64,000 nucleotides of DNA from Rhodanobacter denitrificans (GCA_017848855.1 JAFIHF010000032.1:248001-312000), one strand, 5' to 3'. Counted from the first letter of the stretch, positions 30,934-40,687 are shown. A program made the numbers and translations. Notes: generated from the sequence alone by a model not told the origin.

Positions 30934-33534
30934 ATGGCAGAACTCGCCAAAGAAGTCATCCGCGTCAACATCGAAGACGAGATGCGCCAGAGCTATCTCG
31001 ACTACGCGATGAGCGTGATCGTGGGCCGCGCGCTGCCGGACGTGCGCGACGGCCTGAAGCCGGTGCATCGCCGCGTGCTGTTCGCGATGAACGAGCTGGG
31101 CAACGCCTGGAACAAGCCCTACAAGAAGTCGGCCCGCGTGGTCGGCGACGTGATCGGTAAATACCACCCGCACGGCGACGCCTCGGTCTACGACGCGATC
31201 GTGCGCATGGCGCAGCCGTTCTCGCTGCGCTACATGCTGGTCGACGGCCAGGGCAACTTCGGTTCGGTCGACGGCGACAACGCGGCGGCGATGCGCTACA
31301 CCGAAGTGCGCATGGCCAAGCTCACGCACGAGCTGCTCGCCGACATCGACAAGGAAACCGTCGACTTCGGCCCGAACTACGACGAGAGCGAGCACGAGCC
31401 GCTGGTGCTGCCCACCCGCGTGCCGAACCTGCTGGTGAACGGTTCGGCCGGCATCGCGGTGGGCATGGCCACCAACGTGCCGCCGCACAACTTGAACGAA
31501 GTGGTCGCCGCGACGATCGCGCTGATCGACGAGCCGACGCTGTCGGTCGCCGACCTGATGCACTACATCCCCGGCCCGGATTTCCCCACCGCCGGCATCA
31601 TCAACGGCTCCTCCGGCATCAACGAGGCCTACCGCACCGGCCGCGGCCGCATCCTGGTGCGCGCGAAGACCGAGATCGAGACCGAGAGCAACGGCCGCGA
31701 GACCATCCTCGTCCACGAGCTGCCGTACCAGGTGAACAAGGCGCGGCTGATCGAGAAGATCGCCGAGCTGGTCAAGGAAAAGAAGCTCGAAGGCATCAGC
31801 GAGCTGCGCGACGAGTCCGACAAGGACGGCATGCGCATCGTCATCGAGATCCGCAAGGATGCGATGGCCGACGTGGTGCTGAACAACCTGTTCCAGCAGA
31901 CCCAGTTGCAGGTCACCTTCGGCATCAACATGGTGGCGCTGCTGGACGGCCAGCCGCGGCTCTTGAACCTCAAGGAGATCCTCGAGGCCTTCATCCGCCA
32001 CCGCCGCGAGGTGGTGACCCGCCGCACCATCTTCGACCTGCGCAAGGCGCGTGCCCGCGCGCACATCCTCGAAGGCCTCACCGTCGCGCTCGCGAACATC
32101 GACGAGATGATCGAGCTGATCAAGACCTCGGCCTCGCCGCAGGAGGCGCGCGAGCGCATGCTGGCGCGCAAGTGGCAGCCGGGCATGGTGGGCGCGCTGC
32201 TCGCCGCCGCCGGCGCCGAGGCCTCGAGGCCGGAGGACATGGACCCGCGCGACGGCCTGAAGGGCGACGGCTACCAGCTCTCCGAAGTGCAGGCGCAGGA
32301 GATCCTGGCGATGCGCCTGCATCGCCTCACCGGCCTGGAGCAGGAGAAGCTCTCCGACGAATACCGCGAGATCCTGGAAACGATCCGCGGCCTGATCGAG
32401 ATCCTGGAGAACCCGGAGCGCCTGCTCGCGGTGATCCGCGAGGAGCTGGAGACGGTCAAGAACGAATTCGGCGACGCGCGCCGCACCGAGATCCAGCACT
32501 CGCAGGAAGACCTGAACGTGCTGGACCTGATCGCGCCGGAAGACATGGTGGTGACGCTGTCGCACACCGGCTACATCAAGCGCCAGCCGGCCAGCGCGTA
32601 CCGCGCGCAGAAGCGCGGCGGCAAGGGGCGCTCGGCCTCGGCGCTGAAGGACGAGGACGTGGTCGAGCAGCTGTGGGTGGTGAACACCCACGACACCCTG
32701 CTCACCTTCACCTCGACCGGCCGCGTGTACTGGCTCAAGGTCTACCAGATGCCCGAGGCCGGCCCCGGCGCGCGCGGCAAGCCGATCATCAACCTCTTGC
32801 CGCTGGCCGCGGGCGAGAAGGTGCAGGCGGTGCTGCCGGTGCGCGAGTACGCGGAAGACCGCTACGTGTTCTTCGCCACCAGGCAGGGCACGGTGAAGAA
32901 GACGCCGCTCACCGAGTTCGCGTTCCAGCTGCAGAAGGGCAAGCAGGCGATCAAGCTCGACGAGGGCGACGCGCTGGTCAACGTGGAGCTCACCGACGGC
33001 AACAGCGACATCCTGCTGTTCGCCTCCAACGGCAAGACGGTGCGCTTCGACGAGAACAGCGTGCGCGCCATGGGCCGCACCGCCGCCGGCGTGCGCGGCA
33101 TGCGCCTGGCCAAGGGCGAGGCGGTGGTCTCGCTGATCGTGGCGGCGGAGGGCGACATCCTCACCGCGACGGAACGCGGCTACGGCAAGCGCACCCAGCT
33201 CGACGAGTTCCCGAAGAAGGGCCGCGGCACCCAGGGCGTGATCGGCATCCAGTGCTCCGAACGCAACGGCGCGCTGGTTGCCGCGGTGCAGGTCAGCGAG
33301 GCGCACGAGCTGATGCTGATCTCCAACCAGGGCACCCTGGTGCGCACCCGCGTGGCCGAGGTCTCGCAGCTCGGCCGCAACACCCAGGGCGTCACCCTGA
33401 TCCGCCTGCCGGCCGAGGAGTCGCTGGTCAGCGTGGTGCGGCTGGAGGCCGAGGAAGACAACGGCGAGGAAGTGGCCGGCGACGTCTCGCCCGAAGGCGG
33501 TGCGGCACCGGAAGCGAACACGGACGAAAGCTGA
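30934..33534 (+). CDS. gyrA: DNA gyrase subunit A
   Basis: GyrA is the DNA cleavage and religation subunit of gyrase. The 866-residue protein aligns without gaps to E. coli GyrA through the N-terminal region ([19 protein letters not shown]), with catalytic Tyr122 in AAMRYTE and the C-terminal beta-pinwheel repeats including the GyrA-box-like QKRGGKG. In the quinolone-determining region it reads [10 protein letters not shown], so position 83 is Ala where E. coli has Ser, while Asp87 is kept. Start ATG at 30934; the frame is open to 30868 but that region holds the promoter. Confidence 0.97.
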   Translation: MAELAKEVIRVNIEDEMRQSYLDYAMSVIVGRALPDVRDGLKPVHRRVLFAMNELGNAWNKPYKKSARVVGDVIGKYHPHGDASVYDAIVRMAQPFSLRYMLVDGQGNFGSVDGDNAAAMRYTEVRMAKLTHELLADIDKETVDFGPNYDESEHEPLVLPTRVPNLLVNGSAGIAVGMATNVPPHNLNEVVAATIALIDEPTLSVADLMHYIPGPDFPTAGIINGSSGINEAYRTGRGRILVRAKTEIETESNGRETILVHELPYQVNKARLIEKIAELVKEKKLEGISELRDESDKDGMRIVIEIRKDAMADVVLNNLFQQTQLQVTFGINMVALLDGQPRLLNLKEILEAFIRHRREVVTRRTIFDLRKARARAHILEGLTVALANIDEMIELIKTSASPQEARERMLARKWQPGMVGALLAAAGAEASRPEDMDPRDGLKGDGYQLSEVQAQEILAMRLHRLTGLEQEKLSDEYREILETIRGLIEILENPERLLAVIREELETVKNEFGDARRTEIQHSQEDLNVLDLIAPEDMVVTLSHTGYIKRQPASAYRAQKRGGKGRSASALKDEDVVEQLWVVNTHDTLLTFTSTGRVYWLKVYQMPEAGPGARGKPIINLLPLAAGEKVQAVLPVREYAEDRYVFFATRQGTVKKTPLTEFAFQLQKGKQAIKLDEGDALVNVELTDGNSDILLFASNGKTVRFDENSVRAMGRTAAGVRGMRLAKGEAVVSLIVAAEGDILTATERGYGKRTQLDEFPKKGRGTQGVIGIQCSERNGALVAAVQVSEAHELMLISNQGTLVRTRVAEVSQLGRNTQGVTLIRLPAEESLVSVVRLEAEEDNGEEVAGDVSPEGGAAPEANTDES

Positions 33535-33561
33535 TGCCTGCCTGATCTTGCATGAATGAAG

Positions 33562-33585
33562 AGCCCCGGCCCGTCCGGGGCTTTT
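33562..33585 (+). terminator. Intrinsic terminator after gyrA
   Basis: AGCCCCGG (33562-33569) and CCGGGGCT (33575-33582) pair across CCCGT and are followed by TTTT. It lies 27 bp after the gyrA stop and precedes the VirK/YbjX gene. Confidence 0.9.
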
Positions 33586-33666
33586 CGCATGCGGGGCGCG
33601 CCGCCGTTTCAATTTTCCGGGCCGCAAACGTCCTGCAGCTGACCTGATCGCTGCGGACCGAAAATC

Positions 33667-34716
33667 TTGAACAACATGGAACACTCCCTGCGCGGCCTGG
33701 CCGACGCCACGTACCTGCGCAGCCGGCCGGCGCCGCGGCGCGCGGCCGAACCCGCGCCGACGGCTCTGAACCTGCTGCGCTCGCTGCGCGGCCGCCACGA
33801 CTGGCGCGGCGATGCGGGCAAGCGCGCGCTGACCGCGACCAAGTACCTCGCCCGCAGCCTGCTGATGCTGCGGCAACAGGCGGACTATCTCGCCTGGGTC
33901 GAAAGCGAGCCCGTGCTGCGTGCGTTCCGGCGCCGCGATCCGCGCATGCAGGAGCGCCACTTCCACCGCTACCTCAACCTGGGCTGGAGTCGCCGGCAGC
34001 GCCTGCGCGCGATCCGCCAGCATTACCGCCACGCGCTCGCGGCGATGCCGGCGCCGCTGTTCCGCGCGGTCTACGCCGAGGGCAGCGCGCCGCTGGGCCT
34101 GCTGACGCTGAAGGACGGCCGCCAGCTGATCCTGAGCCTGCGGCCGCCGATCTTCCTCGGCTGCGAGGGCGAGCTCGGCATCCAGCTCGCCGACGAGTTG
34201 GGCAATCCGCTGTACCGCATCGTGGTCACGGTGACCGACGAGCGCACGCTGGCGATCGGCTGCATCCAGGGGCCGGTCGGCAGTGCAGCCCGCGACACGG
34301 TGCGCGAACTCACGCGCCAGTTGCACGGCCTGCGCCCGAAGTGCCTGATGCTGGCGCTGGCCGCTGCGCTGGCACGACACTGGGGCCTCACGCGGATGCT
34401 GGCGGTGGGCAACGCGGCCCATCCGCTGCGCAACGCGCGCCGGCGCTTCGTGGCGGATTACGATGCGTTCTGGCAGGAGCAGCAGGGCCGGGCGGTGGAC
34501 GGCGGCTGGTACGAGTTGCCGCTGGAGCCGGAGCGCAAGACCGCGGCGGAGGTGCCCAGCCAGCACCGCTCCGCGTTCCGCAAGCGCGAGGCCCTGCGCA
34601 TGGAGGCCGAGCGCCTGCTGATCGATGCCCTGGGTGCGCTGCCGGAACGCCTGCGGCCGCGCACGCAGCGCACCGTCCATCCTTCGTTCCCGGGAGTCCG
34701 TGCGGAAGCCTCATGA
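33667..34716 (+). CDS. VirK/YbjX family protein (DUF535)
   Basis: The 349-residue protein matches the VirK/YbjX (DUF535) family: a basic N-terminal region (KYLARSLLMLRQQADYLAWV), the RRQRLRAIRQHYRHAL segment and the HPLRNARRRFVADYDAFWQE motif near the C-terminus. Family members affect outer-membrane properties or virulence protein localisation in enterobacteria; the biochemical activity is unknown. An internal ATG at 33676 is an alternative start. The stop overlaps the ECF sigma start by four bases, implying co-translation. Confidence 0.82.
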   Translation: MNNMEHSLRGLADATYLRSRPAPRRAAEPAPTALNLLRSLRGRHDWRGDAGKRALTATKYLARSLLMLRQQADYLAWVESEPVLRAFRRRDPRMQERHFHRYLNLGWSRRQRLRAIRQHYRHALAAMPAPLFRAVYAEGSAPLGLLTLKDGRQLILSLRPPIFLGCEGELGIQLADELGNPLYRIVVTVTDERTLAIGCIQGPVGSAARDTVRELTRQLHGLRPKCLMLALAAALARHWGLTRMLAVGNAAHPLRNARRRFVADYDAFWQEQQGRAVDGGWYELPLEPERKTAAEVPSQHRSAFRKREALRMEAERLLIDALGALPERLRPRTQRTVHPSFPGVRAEAS

Positions 34717-35267
34717 GCCAGCACCACCCCATCGACGAGATCGCGACGCTGCCGGGCCATGCGAGCCGGGTGGCGGCGCTGTTCCGCGAGCACAACCGCG
34801 CGCTGCTGGCCTTTCTGCAGTGCCGGCTCGGTTCGCTGGCCGACGCGCAGGAGCTGGCGCAGGAAGCCTACGTGCGCATGCTCACGCTGGAACACCCCGA
34901 GCAGATCGATTCGCTGCGCGCCTTCCTGTTCCGCATCGCGGCGAACCTCGCGGTGGACCGCCTGCGCATGCGCAAGCTGCGCGAGGCGGGCAGCGCCGAC
35001 GAGGCGGCGGAACCGGAGCCGGAGCTGCACCTGGCGCCGGTGCCCGAACGCCACGCGGCGGCGGCCGAGCAATGGCAGGTGCTGCAGGCGGCCCTGCGCG
35101 AACTGCCGGCCAAGACCAGCCGCGCCTTCGTGCTGCACGCGATCGAGGGGCGCGACTTCGAGGCGATCGCGCAAACCATGAAACTCAGTGCACGCATGGT
35201 GCGCTACCACGTTACTCGCGCATTGGCGCATTGCCGCGCGCGCGTGGCCGAACGGGAGATGCCATGA
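34713..35267 (+). CDS. FecI-type ECF RNA polymerase sigma factor
   Basis: This is an extracytoplasmic-function sigma factor expected to transcribe the downstream receptor gene. The 184-residue protein has sigma region 2 (LFREHNRALLAFLQCRLGSLADAQELAQEAYVRML, read as two motifs) and region 4 (LRELPAKTSRAFVLHAIEGRDFEAIAQTM). Both its start and stop overlap neighbouring genes by four bases (VirK/YbjX and FecR). The FecI subclass is inferred from the following fecR and STN-containing receptor. Confidence 0.92.
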   Translation: MSQHHPIDEIATLPGHASRVAALFREHNRALLAFLQCRLGSLADAQELAQEAYVRMLTLEHPEQIDSLRAFLFRIAANLAVDRLRMRKLREAGSADEAAEPEPELHLAPVPERHAAAAEQWQVLQAALRELPAKTSRAFVLHAIEGRDFEAIAQTMKLSARMVRYHVTRALAHCRARVAEREMP

Positions 35268-36286
35268 TGGCCCACACCCCCCAACATTCCGATGCACAAC
35301 TGCTGCTCGCCGCCGCCGACTGGTGGACGCGCCTGCGCGATCCGCACGCTGCCGAGGCGAGCGTGGAACAGTGGCTGGACTGGACCGCGCAGGACGAACG
35401 TCACCTCGCGGCGTTCGAAACCGTCAGCGCCTTCGGCGAACGGCTGGGCACGCTGGACGCGGCCGCGCGCCGCCAGCTGCTGGACGAATTCGCGCCGCCC
35501 GCCGCACCACCGCGCCGCTGGCTGCCGCTGGCCGCGGCGGCCGCCGTGCTGGCGCTCGCGCTCGGCACCGGCTTGCTGCTGTGGGGCCGCTACGCGGGCG
35601 GCGCCGGCACGCCGGTGACCTATGCGAGCGCCACCGGGCAGAACCGCGACATCGTGCTGGCGGACGGCAGCCAGGTGACGTTGGGCGGCGCCAGCCGCCT
35701 CAGCGTGCGCTACGGCCGCGGCGAGCGCCGGGTGGTGCTGGAGGCCGGCGAGGCGTATTTCCAGGTGGTGCACGATGCGCGGCGTCCGTTCGAGGTCGCC
35801 GCCGGCGACGTCACGGTGCGCGACATCGGCACCGCCTTCGACGTGCGCCGCACCGGCGACGCGGTGGCCGTGGCGGTCACCCGCGGCGAGGTGCGGGTGG
35901 CCGGGCCGGGCGCGGCCTCGGCGCCGGGCCGCACACTCGACGCGGCGGCCGAGCAGCGCGTGGACTGGGATCCGGCCGCGCGCACGCTGCGCCTGGGCAC
36001 GGTCACGCCGGAGCAGGCGATCGGCTGGCGCAGCGACCGGCTGGAATTCGTCGGCGAGCCGCTCGCCACGGTGATCGCGAACGTCAACCGCTACAGCCGC
36101 CGGCCGGTGCGGGTGAATGGCACCGACCTGGCCGGCCTCAGCTTCACCGGCACGGTGCGCACCGACGAGATCGACAACTGGCTGCGCGCCTTGCCCCAGG
36201 TGTTTCCGCTGCAGGTGCGCATGGACGAGCACGCGGTGACGCTTTCCGCGCATGCCGCGAACGGCCCGGCGCCGTCGCGGCGCTGA
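35264..36286 (+). CDS. FecR-family anti-sigma factor / transmembrane sensor
   Basis: FecR proteins relay the ligand-bound state of the outer-membrane receptor to the cytoplasmic sigma factor. The 340-residue protein has an N-terminal DUF4880 domain (LAAADWWTRLRD, QDERHLAAFE), one transmembrane helix at about residues 82-108, the periplasmic FecR domain (QNRDIVLADGSQVTLGG, VRDIGTAFDVRR) and the C-terminal DUF4974 domain (LATVIANVNRYSRRPV). ATG 35264 overlaps the sigma factor stop (ATGATG, either codon possible). Confidence 0.94.
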   Translation: MMAHTPQHSDAQLLLAAADWWTRLRDPHAAEASVEQWLDWTAQDERHLAAFETVSAFGERLGTLDAAARRQLLDEFAPPAAPPRRWLPLAAAAAVLALALGTGLLLWGRYAGGAGTPVTYASATGQNRDIVLADGSQVTLGGASRLSVRYGRGERRVVLEAGEAYFQVVHDARRPFEVAAGDVTVRDIGTAFDVRRTGDAVAVAVTRGEVRVAGPGAASAPGRTLDAAAEQRVDWDPAARTLRLGTVTPEQAIGWRSDRLEFVGEPLATVIANVNRYSRRPVRVNGTDLAGLSFTGTVRTDEIDNWLRALPQVFPLQVRMDEHAVTLSAHAANGPAPSRR

Positions 36287-36316
36287 GCGGGGGCAACGAG
36301 CGCACGAGCTGTCCCC

Positions 36317-37429
36317 ATGCTGACGAGACGCCATTTCCTGAAGCGGGGGCTGCTGGCCTCGGGCGGAGTGTGGGCAGCGGGTGCGCTTGGCCTCGGCCTC
36401 GACCCGCTTGCCCTGGCGAAGCAGGCGGCCGCGTGGCAGATGCCCGACGAAGGCGCCGCCCACGCCGCGACCTGGATGGCGTTCGGTCCGAGCGAAGACA
36501 TCTGGGGCGGCAAGTTGCTGCCCGCGGCCAGGGAGAACCTGGCCGGCATCGCCAGGGCCATTGCGGCCCACGAGCCGGTGAAGATGCTGGTGCGCGAAGA
36601 GGACCACGACATCGCCGAGCGGCTGTGCGGCTCCGCGGTCGAGCTGCTGGTCCAGCCGATCGACGATTTGTGGATGCGCGATAGCGGGCCGGTGTTCGTC
36701 AAGGGGCCATCGGGCCGGCTCGGCGCCGTGGGCTTCAATTTCAACGGCTGGGGCGACAAGCAGGAGCACGAGCAGGACGCCAAGGTGGCCGCTTTCGTCG
36801 CCGGGCAAGCCCGGGCGCGTTTGCTCAAGGCGGATCTCGTGATGGAAGGCGGCGGCATCGAAGTGGATGGCGAAGGCACGGCCATCGTCACCGAAAGCTG
36901 CGTGCTCAATCCGAACCGCAATCCCGGCCTCGGCAAGGCCCGGTGCGAGGCGGAATGGCGCCGTCTGCTCGGAGTGCAAAAAGTCATCTGGCTGCCCGGG
37001 ATCGCCGGCAAGGACATCACCGACGGGCACACCGATTTCTACGCGCGCTTCGCCAGCCCCGGCGTCGTCGTTGCCGGGCTGGAGTCCGATCCGTCGTCGT
37101 TCGATCATGCGGTGACGAGGCGGCACCTGGACATCCTGCGCAAGTCCACCGATGCCAAGGGGCGTCCCCTGCAGGTGATCCCGCTGCCAGGTCCATCGAC
37201 CGTGCGGAGCCGGTACGAGAACGACGCCTTCGCGGCCGGCTACATCAATTTCTACGTCTGCAACCGCGCCGTGATCGCCCCGGAGTTCGGCGACGGCAAG
37301 GCGGATCGCCATGCCCGCGATGTGCTGCGCGACCTGTTCCCGGGGCGGGAAGTGATCCAGCTGAACATCGACGCCATCGCCGCGGGCGGTGGCGGCATCC
37401 ATTGCACGACCCAGCAACAACCGCGCTGA
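36317..37429 (+). CDS. Tat-exported agmatine/peptidylarginine deiminase family protein
   Basis: The 370-residue protein belongs to the agmatine deiminase/PPAD family of guanidine-modifying hydrolases. Visible active-site motifs are DDLWMRDSGP, MEGGGIEVDGEG, DGHTDFYARF and the terminal nucleophile in GGGGIHCTTQ (Cys about 364). The N-terminus MLTRRHFLKRGLLASGG is a twin-arginine signal, so it should act folded in the periplasm or be lipid-anchored. It lies 30 bp after fecR and 98 bp before the FecA-type receptor, inside the signalling cassette. The natural substrate (agmatine, peptidyl-arginine or other guanidine) cannot be read from sequence. Confidence 0.88.
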   Translation: MLTRRHFLKRGLLASGGVWAAGALGLGLDPLALAKQAAAWQMPDEGAAHAATWMAFGPSEDIWGGKLLPAARENLAGIARAIAAHEPVKMLVREEDHDIAERLCGSAVELLVQPIDDLWMRDSGPVFVKGPSGRLGAVGFNFNGWGDKQEHEQDAKVAAFVAGQARARLLKADLVMEGGGIEVDGEGTAIVTESCVLNPNRNPGLGKARCEAEWRRLLGVQKVIWLPGIAGKDITDGHTDFYARFASPGVVVAGLESDPSSFDHAVTRRHLDILRKSTDAKGRPLQVIPLPGPSTVRSRYENDAFAAGYINFYVCNRAVIAPEFGDGKADRHARDVLRDLFPGREVIQLNIDAIAAGGGGIHCTTQQQPR

Positions 37430-37527
37430 CGAGCACTGCCGTCAAGCGGATGAGGGCACAAAAACCGCTGCATCGCCGGCCGGCGCATGCCACACTTGTC
37501 GCTTTCATCGGGGGACAAGCGGGTGCC

Positions 37528-39921
37528 ATGAGCCGGTTCGGCCTGTTGCCAGCCGTGGGATGTCTGTTGCCGGCCGCCGTGCTCGCCACCGCGACGGCGC
37601 CGGTCCATGCCGCCACGGCGGCCACGCTGCATTTCGCGATACCGCCGCAGACGCTGCCCACCGCGCTGATCGCGTTCGGTCGCCAGGCGAACGTGCAGGT
37701 GCTCACGGCCGGTGGCCGGGTCGATGCCGTGCGCTCGCAGGGGGTCAGCGGCGAGTACACCGCGGCGGCGGCGCTCGAGCGCCTGCTGGCGGGCACGGGG
37801 CTGGGCTATGCGTTCGTCGACGTCGGCACGGTGGTGGTGAAGCCGCTGCCCGCCGGCACGCAAGGCGGCCATGCCGCGGCATCCACCGCACGCACCGACA
37901 TCCGGCAACTGGCGCCGGTGGTGGCCACCGGCGCGGTCGACCAGGGCAGTTACCTGGTCGATGTCGGCGGCGGCGCCACGCGCGTGGACACCGACCTGCT
38001 CGAACTGCCGGCCGCGGTGAGCGAAGTGCCGCACGCGCTGCTCGATTCGCAGCAGGCGCGCAGCGTGGCCGAGGCGGTGCGCAACGTGGCCGGCGTGCAG
38101 TACTTGGACGGCTCGGATGCGCTGCCGGTGTTCCTGGTGCGCAGCTTCCAGGTCGGCAACGGCATGGTCGACGGCCTGCCGAACAGCATCGTCACCTACG
38201 GCGACTTCCCGCCGCTGCTCGGCATCGAGCGGGTGGAGGTGTTGAAGGGGCCGCAGGCGATCATCGGCGACGCCTCGGTCAGCAACAACTTCGGCGGCCT
38301 GATCAACCTGGTGATGAAGCAGCCGACGATGGCGCCGGTGCGCCGGCTCGTCTTCGCGCTGGGCCAGTACGGCGACAGCCAGCTCGGCGTCGACCTGGGC
38401 GGCGCGCTGGGCAAGGGCGGGCACTGGAGCTATCGCCTGGTCGCCTCCGGCGAGTACGCCGACCGCAGCCGCCAGGGCCGGCACGGCCAGCGCGACGGCT
38501 ACCTCGCGCCGTCGATCGGTTGGCGCAACGAGTCGAGCAAGCTGACGGTTTCCATCCAGCGCATCGTGCGGCGCGAGCCGATTCCCGACCATGCGGTGAT
38601 GCTCGGCAGCAGCCTCGCCAGCGCGACTTCGCCGGGCCTGATGACCGGCAACCCGGGCGACCATTCGCTGTTCCGCACCACGCGGCTGTCCTACGCGTTC
38701 GAGCACCGCTTCGGCGCGGCGTGGACGTTCCGCAGCCGCGGCCAGTACGTGCGCCAGGACTCCAGCGTGCAGGCATGGAACCTCGGCGCCTTCGCGCCGA
38801 ACGGCGACGCGCTGGCGCTGGCCGAGCGCTACCGCTACCGCGATGCGTACTACACTGTGCAGAACGACGTGGTGGGGCGCTTCGGCCACGGCGCGGTCCG
38901 CCATGTGCTGGTCGCGGGCTACGACTATTCGCGCGCGCTGTCCGGCAGCGTCGACGACGTGTTCGGCCTGCCGCCGCAGTCCGGCTATAACCTGTACGCC
39001 AGCCCGCCGCTGCCGTCGGTGCGCTCCGTGACCGGCCCGGGCAACGGCGTCGACGTGCACTTCCCCGGCGATCCCTGGTCGACCGGCCACGCGCTGTTCC
39101 TGCAGGACCAGCTCGCCCTGGGCGAACGCTGGAATGCGCTGCTGGCCCTGCGGCGCACCACCTACGAGCTGGCCACCGTGGATGCCGCCGGCAACCCGAC
39201 CACCCAGCACAAGTCGCAATGGGTGCCGAACGCCGGCATGCTGTACAAGCTCACGCCGCAGCTGTCGCTGTACGCCAGCGCCACCAGCGGCTTCCAGGCC
39301 AACGAGGTGCTGGGCAAGGACGGCCAGCCGCTGCCGCCCTCGCATTCGCGCCAACTGGAGGCGGGGGCGAAGCTGATGCTGTTCGACCAGCGCGCCATGC
39401 TCACCGTGGCGGCCTACCGCATCATGCTCGACCACAGCACGGTGCTCAGCTCGCCCAAACCGCCGTACTACGCCATTCCCGGCCCGGGGCAGAGCAACCG
39501 CGGCATCGAGCTGGAGTTCAACGGCCGGCCCGTGCCGGGGCTGGACTTGAGCGCCGCGTGGAGCGAGGCGATGGTGCGCAACCACGACGGCTCGCTGCCC
39601 ACCGGCACGCCGCGGCAGCGCTTCAACCTGTGGGCCAGCTACCGCCTGCAGCGCGGGCCGCTGCGCGGCTGGGGCGTGGCCGGCGGCGTGCTCGCGCGCA
39701 GCGCCAGCCGCGGCCAGCTGTCGGATGGTTCCGCGTACTTCGCGATACCGGGGCAGGCCCGGGTGGACGCGAACGTGTCGTGGCAGGGCGCGCGCTGGAA
39801 CGTGACGCTGGGCGTGCGCAACCTGTTCGACCGCAACCTGCACGACGCCGACTTCGACGAGACCTTCGTGCCGCTGCACCGCGGGCGCAGCGTGCTGCTG
39901 AGCGGCAGTCGGGATTTCTGA
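37528..39921 (+). CDS. FecA-type TonB-dependent siderophore receptor with STN signalling domain
   Basis: This outer-membrane receptor is predicted to import a ferric chelate and signal through FecR. The 797-residue precursor starts MSRFGLLPAVGCLLPAAVL, with cleavage after VHA. An STN domain follows (LHFAIPPQTLPTALIAFGRQ to about residue 110), then the plug (SVAEAVRNVAGVQYLDG, LGIERVEVLKGPQAIIGD) and a beta-barrel ending in SVLLSGSRDF with terminal Phe. ATG at 37528 is chosen for its signal peptide; ATG at 37450 would add 26 basic residues. The ligand is unknown. Confidence 0.92.
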   Translation: MSRFGLLPAVGCLLPAAVLATATAPVHAATAATLHFAIPPQTLPTALIAFGRQANVQVLTAGGRVDAVRSQGVSGEYTAAAALERLLAGTGLGYAFVDVGTVVVKPLPAGTQGGHAAASTARTDIRQLAPVVATGAVDQGSYLVDVGGGATRVDTDLLELPAAVSEVPHALLDSQQARSVAEAVRNVAGVQYLDGSDALPVFLVRSFQVGNGMVDGLPNSIVTYGDFPPLLGIERVEVLKGPQAIIGDASVSNNFGGLINLVMKQPTMAPVRRLVFALGQYGDSQLGVDLGGALGKGGHWSYRLVASGEYADRSRQGRHGQRDGYLAPSIGWRNESSKLTVSIQRIVRREPIPDHAVMLGSSLASATSPGLMTGNPGDHSLFRTTRLSYAFEHRFGAAWTFRSRGQYVRQDSSVQAWNLGAFAPNGDALALAERYRYRDAYYTVQNDVVGRFGHGAVRHVLVAGYDYSRALSGSVDDVFGLPPQSGYNLYASPPLPSVRSVTGPGNGVDVHFPGDPWSTGHALFLQDQLALGERWNALLALRRTTYELATVDAAGNPTTQHKSQWVPNAGMLYKLTPQLSLYASATSGFQANEVLGKDGQPLPPSHSRQLEAGAKLMLFDQRAMLTVAAYRIMLDHSTVLSSPKPPYYAIPGPGQSNRGIELEFNGRPVPGLDLSAAWSEAMVRNHDGSLPTGTPRQRFNLWASYRLQRGPLRGWGVAGGVLARSASRGQLSDGSAYFAIPGQARVDANVSWQGARWNVTLGVRNLFDRNLHDADFDETFVPLHRGRSVLLSGSRDF

Positions 39922-39956
39922 GCTGCGGATTGGCGTCGACACTCGGCTGTCTGAAG

Positions 39957-40095
39957 CCCCTCTCCCCTTGGGAGAGGGGTTGGGGTGAGGGTACGGGCGA
40001 AGCGAGATGTCGCGCCGACTCGGGACCTGCACGCCGTGCTTCGCCCGAACCCTCATCCGCCCCTACGGGGCACCTTCTCCCGAAGGGAGAAGGAA
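39957..40095. repeat. CCCTCTCCC/GGGTGAGGG palindromic element, full copy
   Basis: The element has a hairpin at each end (CCCCTCTCC CTT GGGAGAGGGG-type at 39957-39979 and CCTTCTCCC/GGGAGAAGG at about 40072-40092). The inner arms GGGGTGAGGGT and ACCCTCATCC plus CGGGCGAAGC/GCTTCGCCCG pair with each other around the centre. It fills the gap between the TonB receptor (+) and the peroxiredoxin (-), two convergent genes, and may also stop transcription. Related copies are at 42658-42702 and 58766-58882. Confidence 0.88.
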
Positions 40096-40122
40096 AAAGC
40101 TGGCGTGGATCGACGCTGGGTT

Positions 40123-40611
40123 TCAGCGCTCGCCCAGCGCCGCCAGCATCGCCTCCGCGCTCGACACGCGGAACTCGCCCGGCGCTTCCACGTGCAGCTG
40201 GCGCACCACGCCGTCTTCCGCGTACAGCGCGAAGCGGCGCGCGCGCAGGCCCATGCCGTAGGCGCTGCCGTCGCGCTCCAGGCCCAGCGCGCGGGTGAAG
40301 TCGGCGTTGCCGTCGGCGAGCAGCAGCAGTCCGGGCGGCACGTGCTGCGCGGCGGCCCAGGCCTGCATCACGTAGGCGTCGTTGACGGCGAGGCAGTACA
40401 CCGCGATGCCGCGCGCCTGGAAATCCGCGTGGTGCCGCACGTAACTCGGCAGGTGCTTCTCCGAACAGGTGGGCGTGAACGCGCCGGGCACGGCGAACAG
40501 CACGGCCTTGCGGCCGGCGAACAGCGCGCCGGTGTGGCCCGGCTCGATGCGGCCGTCGACGATGGCCTTGATCTCGATATCAGGCAGCGGCTGGCCGATC
40601 TGGATGCTCAT
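40123..40611 (-). CDS. Peroxiredoxin (Prx5-like redoxin)
   Basis: Peroxiredoxins reduce peroxides with a peroxidatic cysteine. The 162-residue protein (MSIQIGQPLPDIEIKAIV) has the active-site motif PGAFTPTCSEKHLP with Cys49, the Prx5-group form. Later segments VNDAYVMQAWA and GMGLRARRFALYAEDGVV match the same group. Its start codon faces the hsp20 gene across a 123-bp shared upstream region. A longer open frame to 41262 covers the antisense of hsp20 and is not used. Confidence 0.93.
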   Translation of the reverse strand: MSIQIGQPLPDIEIKAIVDGRIEPGHTGALFAGRKAVLFAVPGAFTPTCSEKHLPSYVRHHADFQARGIAVYCLAVNDAYVMQAWAAAQHVPPGLLLLADGNADFTRALGLERDGSAYGMGLRARRFALYAEDGVVRQLHVEAPGEFRVSSAEAMLAALGER

Positions 40612-40659
40612 GGCGGGTTCCTCGGAAGGCGGACGGCCCCGCATGCTAGCCGCTGCCGG

Positions 40660-40687
40660 CTTGAATCGCAGCCGCGCGCACCTATTT
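40660..40687 (+). promoter_or_regulatory. Sigma-32 (RpoH)-like promoter of hsp20
   Basis: CTTGAA at 40660-40665 and CCTATTT at 40681-40687 are separated by 15 bp, close to the heat-shock pattern CTTGAAA-N13-15-CCCATNT. They lie 48 bp upstream of the hsp20 ATG, which has GAGGAG at 40722-40727. Heat-shock control is expected for this gene, which supports the call. Confidence 0.65.

Noticed and set aside
34713..39921. A recently transferred island
   Set aside because: GC content and codon style by eye are like the neighbours, and no integrase, tRNA junction or direct repeats flank the cassette.
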